Both the position numbers and the translations under genes were made by a program. Below are positions 22,066 through 24,678 of a stretch of 24,678 nt of DNA, one piece after another. Source of the DNA: UMGS172 sp045637775 (GTDB lineage Bacteria > Bacillota > Clostridia > Oscillospirales > Acutalibacteraceae). The notes under the pieces were generated by a model that was not told where the DNA came from, did no database searches, and worked only from the letters and a program-made list of their open reading frames with translations. Location: NCBI GenBank assembly GCA_045637775.1, contig JAZUAC010000040.1:1-24678 (forward strand), written 5' to 3'. Numbering within the stretch: position 1 is the stretch's first letter; every line of letters starts with the position of its first letter.

Positions 22066-23082
22066 ATGGAACAACTCAAAACTTTGTGTGAGTTACAAGG
22101 TGTTTCGGGCAGGGAAGATGCTGTCCGAGACTATATAATTGATAAAATTAAAGACAAGGCCGAGGTATCGGTCGATGCTTTGGGCAATATCATCGCCTTT
22201 GTTAAAGGCAAAAAAAGAGCCGTTAAAAAGGTCATGGCCGACGCTCATATGGACGAGGTTGGCTTTATTGTGCATTACATCACGGCCGACGGAATGTTGA
22301 AATTCACACCTGTCGGAGGTATTATGACGGGTGTACTGCTTGCCCGCCGTGTGCGTTTTCAGAACGGTACTGTGGGTGTTATAAGCTCAAAGCCTATTCA
22401 TCTGCTTGATAGCGACCAAAAGGGCAAAATGCCCGATGCAGAATCTTTGTATATCGACATCGGTGCCGCCTCTTATGACGAGGCTTTGGCTGTCGTTTCG
22501 TTGGGCGACTGTGCCGTTTTTGATGAAAAGTATGAGCAGTTGGGTGACCTTGTTGTGTCCAAAGCTCTTGATGACCGAGCAGGTTGTTGGGCGCTTATCG
22601 ATATTATAAACAATGACCCCGAATATGATTTTTATGCCGTGTTCTCGGTTATGGAGGAAATAGGTCACGGAGCAAGAACGGCAACCTTTACGGTTGACCC
22701 CGACTATGCCGTTGTGCTTGAATCGACCACCGCTGCCGATATTTCGGGCGTTCCCGAGGATAAAAAGGTCTGTAAGGTTGGAAACGGTGCTGTTGTTTCG
22801 TTTATGGATAAGGGCACTATGTACGATAAAGGCTTGTTTGATGAAACCATGAAGCTTGGACAAGAGAAAAACATCCCTTGTCAGGTAAAATCGTATGTTT
22901 CGGGCGGAAATAATGCCGCAGGAATACACCAAACGGGTGACGGCGTTAAGACGATTGCTTTGTCGGTGCCCTGCCGATACATTCATTCGGCATCGTGTGT
23001 GGCGTCGGTTTCGGATGTGAAATCGGTACGCGACCTTGCCGAAGCGGTTATAATGAAAATGGCATCGGGTGAGCTGCAGTGA
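22066..23082 (+). CDS. M42 family metallopeptidase (second copy)
   Basis: A paralogue of the preceding peptidase, 338 residues. Metal and catalytic motifs are ADAHMDEVG, ALDDRAGC, VMEEIGHGA, VLESTTAADI and RYIHSAS, the full M42 set. The ATG at 22066 is chosen because GGAG (22056-22059) precedes it; the open frame reaches back to 21997 only by running through the repeat. The C-terminal GGNNAAGIHQTGDGVKT block corresponds to GGKTGTNADHIALTRSGVKT in the first copy. It is coupled to the GNAT gene by a four-base GTGA overlap. Confidence 0.95.
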   Translation: MEQLKTLCELQGVSGREDAVRDYIIDKIKDKAEVSVDALGNIIAFVKGKKRAVKKVMADAHMDEVGFIVHYITADGMLKFTPVGGIMTGVLLARRVRFQNGTVGVISSKPIHLLDSDQKGKMPDAESLYIDIGAASYDEALAVVSLGDCAVFDEKYEQLGDLVVSKALDDRAGCWALIDIINNDPEYDFYAVFSVMEEIGHGARTATFTVDPDYAVVLESTTAADISGVPEDKKVCKVGNGAVVSFMDKGTMYDKGLFDETMKLGQEKNIPCQVKSYVSGGNNAAGIHQTGDGVKTIALSVPCRYIHSASCVASVSDVKSVRDLAEAVIMKMASGELQ

Positions 23083-23795
23083 TTGAACGGTGTAAAGAAC
23101 TGCCCGAAAACGCGCCTCAAAATGTGGTGACGTCAAGGATAAAGGCACTGTGTAACGCTTATTGTGACAGTGTTGGCGTGGATGTGTTTGTGCAAACACT
23201 CGACGGACATATCACCGCATTTTTCGGTGGGATGGATGGTTCATATTCATTGTTTGCACTTGACAGTGCCGACTTCGATGAATTGGATTCTTACTTTTCG
23301 TTTCTTGGCGCAACGGTGTTTTGTCTTGGCGAAACAGCGGATAATCTGCGCCCGAAATTCACCGAAAGATCCAAGCTTTACGAATTGGTTTCAGAGGTTG
23401 AACCCGTGTCGGACAACGGTCACGGCAAAATTTCGGATGTGTATGAGGCTTTGAAAAAGGGTGAGGACGGCGATATAGAAATGCCGCCGTTTGATTATTG
23501 GTACACCGATTTTTGCGTGCGGTTTAACCATAATTCGGCTGAGTATGCTTTGATTGACGGTGCCGTTGCAATCGCAGGGTTTATGACCGATTTTGCCACC
23601 CTCATAACGGGTGTTGCAACCGATAAAAACAACCGAAAAAGTGGCTTGGGCAGTTGTGCTTTGAGGCTACTTTTGAGTAATATAAGAAAAAAACACCCCG
23701 AGACGCGGGTGTTTGCCGCAACCAACAATGCAGGCGGATTTTACATAAAAAACGGTTTTGCCAAAATAGGCAAAACGGCAGTTTGCAAATATTAG
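23079..23795 (+). CDS. GNAT family N-acetyltransferase
   Basis: The 238-residue protein has an unrecognised N-terminal half (residues 1-130) and a C-terminal GNAT fold. The acetyl-CoA-binding motif is GVATDKNNRKSGLGSCALRLLL (an R/K-x-x-G-x-G type pyrophosphate loop), followed by NNAGGFYIKNGFAKIG. The substrate is unknown. The GTG start overlaps the M42 stop and implies co-translation; a peptidase-acetyltransferase pairing suggests processing or capping of peptides or amino acids, which is inference only. Confidence 0.82.
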   Translation: MIERCKELPENAPQNVVTSRIKALCNAYCDSVGVDVFVQTLDGHITAFFGGMDGSYSLFALDSADFDELDSYFSFLGATVFCLGETADNLRPKFTERSKLYELVSEVEPVSDNGHGKISDVYEALKKGEDGDIEMPPFDYWYTDFCVRFNHNSAEYALIDGAVAIAGFMTDFATLITGVATDKNNRKSGLGSCALRLLLSNIRKKHPETRVFAATNNAGGFYIKNGFAKIGKTAVCKY

Positions 23796-23807
23796 GAGAT
23801 AGTTAAA

Positions 23808-24678
23808 ATGGGTTTTTTCAAGATTGATGAAAGATTGCAGGAGTGTTCGAGTAAGGCGTTGACCAAGGCTTCGGAAAGCTTTTTGAGAATTGACGACATA
23901 ACCGAGTATAACCAGCAAAAGGTGTTGGCGGCGTTTGTGAAAAACGGCGTTGCCGAGTCGCACTTTGCCGCATCCACGGGTTATGGCTATAACGACCGCG
24001 GAAGAGATACCTTGGAGCAGGTTTTTGCCGATTGTGTCGGTGCCGAGGCCTCTATTTTCCGTCACAGCTTTGCGTCAGGAACTCACACACTTAATGTTAT
24101 GCTTTTTGGCGTTTTGCGTCCGGGTGACACAATGCTGTGCCTCACAGGTCGCCCTTATGACACTTTGATAGGCGTTTTGGGTATCGATGGTCATGTCGAC
24201 GGCTCGTTGAAGGATTTTGGTGTAAACTTTGAGCAGGTCGACCTCAAATCCGACGGCACACCCGACATGGTTGCTATTGAGCAAAAAATCAAGTCTAAAA
24301 AATATAAGGTTGCCTACATACAGAGGTCTCGCGGTTACAGTTTGCGTCCCAGTTTGTCGGTTGACAAAATCGGTGAAATGGCTCAACTTGTCAAAAAACT
24401 TTCACCCGACACACTTGTGCTGGTTGACAACTGCTACGGTGAATTTGTTGAAAAAAGAGAGCCGTTGGAGGTTGGTGCCGACCTTATCGCAGGCTCGCCT
24501 ATCCAAAACCCCGGTGGCGGCATCGCACCCACAGGCGGCTATATTGCAGGACGAGCCGATTTGGTTGAAAAATGCGGCTACCGTTTAACTGCACCCGGTG
24601 TAGGTCTTGAGGTTGGTGCAACCTTGGGCCACACAAGAGAACTGTTTATGGGTCTTTTCAGCGCACCTCATGTTGTTG
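23808..24678 (+). CDS. Methionine gamma-lyase family (YnbB / aluminium-resistance-type) protein, 3' end outside window
   Basis: This fold-type I PLP-family protein resembles the Met_gamma_lyase (YnbB-like) group. From ATG 23808 (AGGAG 9 bases upstream) 290 residues are visible, with no stop before the window end. Motifs: ASTGYGYNDRGRDTLE, FRHSFASGTHTLN, LTGRPYDTL, YIQRSRGYSLRPSL, LVDNCYGEFVE (the Asp that contacts the PLP ring nitrogen) and AGSPIQNPGGGIAPTGGYIAGR. In relatives I recall, the last block reads GSLIKNPGGG, with the lysine forming the Schiff base; here codon 24504-24506 is CAA, so residue 233 is Gln. If the alignment is right, the protein cannot form the usual internal aldimine. 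About 130 residues should lie beyond the window. Confidence 0.88.
   Translation, partial: MGFFKIDERLQECSSKALTKASESFLRIDDITEYNQQKVLAAFVKNGVAESHFAASTGYGYNDRGRDTLEQVFADCVGAEASIFRHSFASGTHTLNVMLFGVLRPGDTMLCLTGRPYDTLIGVLGIDGHVDGSLKDFGVNFEQVDLKSDGTPDMVAIEQKIKSKKYKVAYIQRSRGYSLRPSLSVDKIGEMAQLVKKLSPDTLVLVDNCYGEFVEKREPLEVGADLIAGSPIQNPGGGIAPTGGYIAGRADLVEKCGYRLTAPGVGLEVGATLGHTRELFMGLFSAPHVV

Overview
This window looks like chromosome from an uncultured, gut-type Clostridia bacterium (Firmicutes, probably Oscillospirales/Ruminococcaceae-like). The grounds are the gene order mutL-miaA-(HlyD-like)-yggS-sepF-ylmH-divIVA-ileS-lspA-rluD, a transketolase split into two genes, strong AGGAGG-type ribosome binding sites, TTG and GTG starts, and a LexA-type GAAC-N4-GTTC box. 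The taxonomic call is inference from gene content; there is no rRNA or tRNA gene here.

Layout. From 1 to 13.3 kb, all on the + strand, lies a dense housekeeping run. It holds mismatch repair (mutL, 5' end cut off by the window), tRNA modification (miaA), a HlyD-like envelope protein, the PLP protein YggS/YlmE, the division genes sepF, ylmH and divIVA, isoleucyl-tRNA synthetase, lipoprotein signal peptidase, a 23S pseudouridine synthase, and the two transketolase halves, closed by a strong terminator at 13312-13356. Many of these genes overlap by 1 to 32 bases (TAATG junctions), which suggests translational coupling.

From 13.4 to 15.8 kb is a visibly A+T-richer accessory block. It has an ECF sigma factor overlapping a single-pass membrane protein (probable anti-sigma factor), then a compact divergent two-gene cassette. 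The cassette encodes a SLOG/DUF2493-like nucleotide-binding protein (- strand, with ATA where the start codon should be) and a 55-residue Arc-like ribbon-helix-helix protein (+ strand). They share a 70-base control region with facing promoters and repeated GCGTCA/TGACGC elements. The cassette is bounded on both sides by stem-loops whose arms begin AAATCACCC.

From 15.8 to 17.8 kb (- strand) is a gtrA plus FAD-oxidoreductase pair, likely for cell-surface polysaccharide. From 17.9 to 19.4 kb are a TtcA-like tRNA thiolase, a truncated XRE-regulator remnant, and a 66-residue membrane protein on the - strand whose near-consensus promoter is followed at once by a perfect LexA-type palindrome, so a probable SOS-induced small membrane protein. 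From 19.4 kb to the end (+ strand) are murD, two M42 aminopeptidases separated by a 150-bp MITE-like element, a GNAT acetyltransferase, and a methionine gamma-lyase-family protein, cut at the window end, in which the expected PLP-binding lysine is glutamine.

The most interesting items are the SOS-controlled small membrane protein, the SLOG/RHH divergent cassette, and the lysine-less PLP-family protein.
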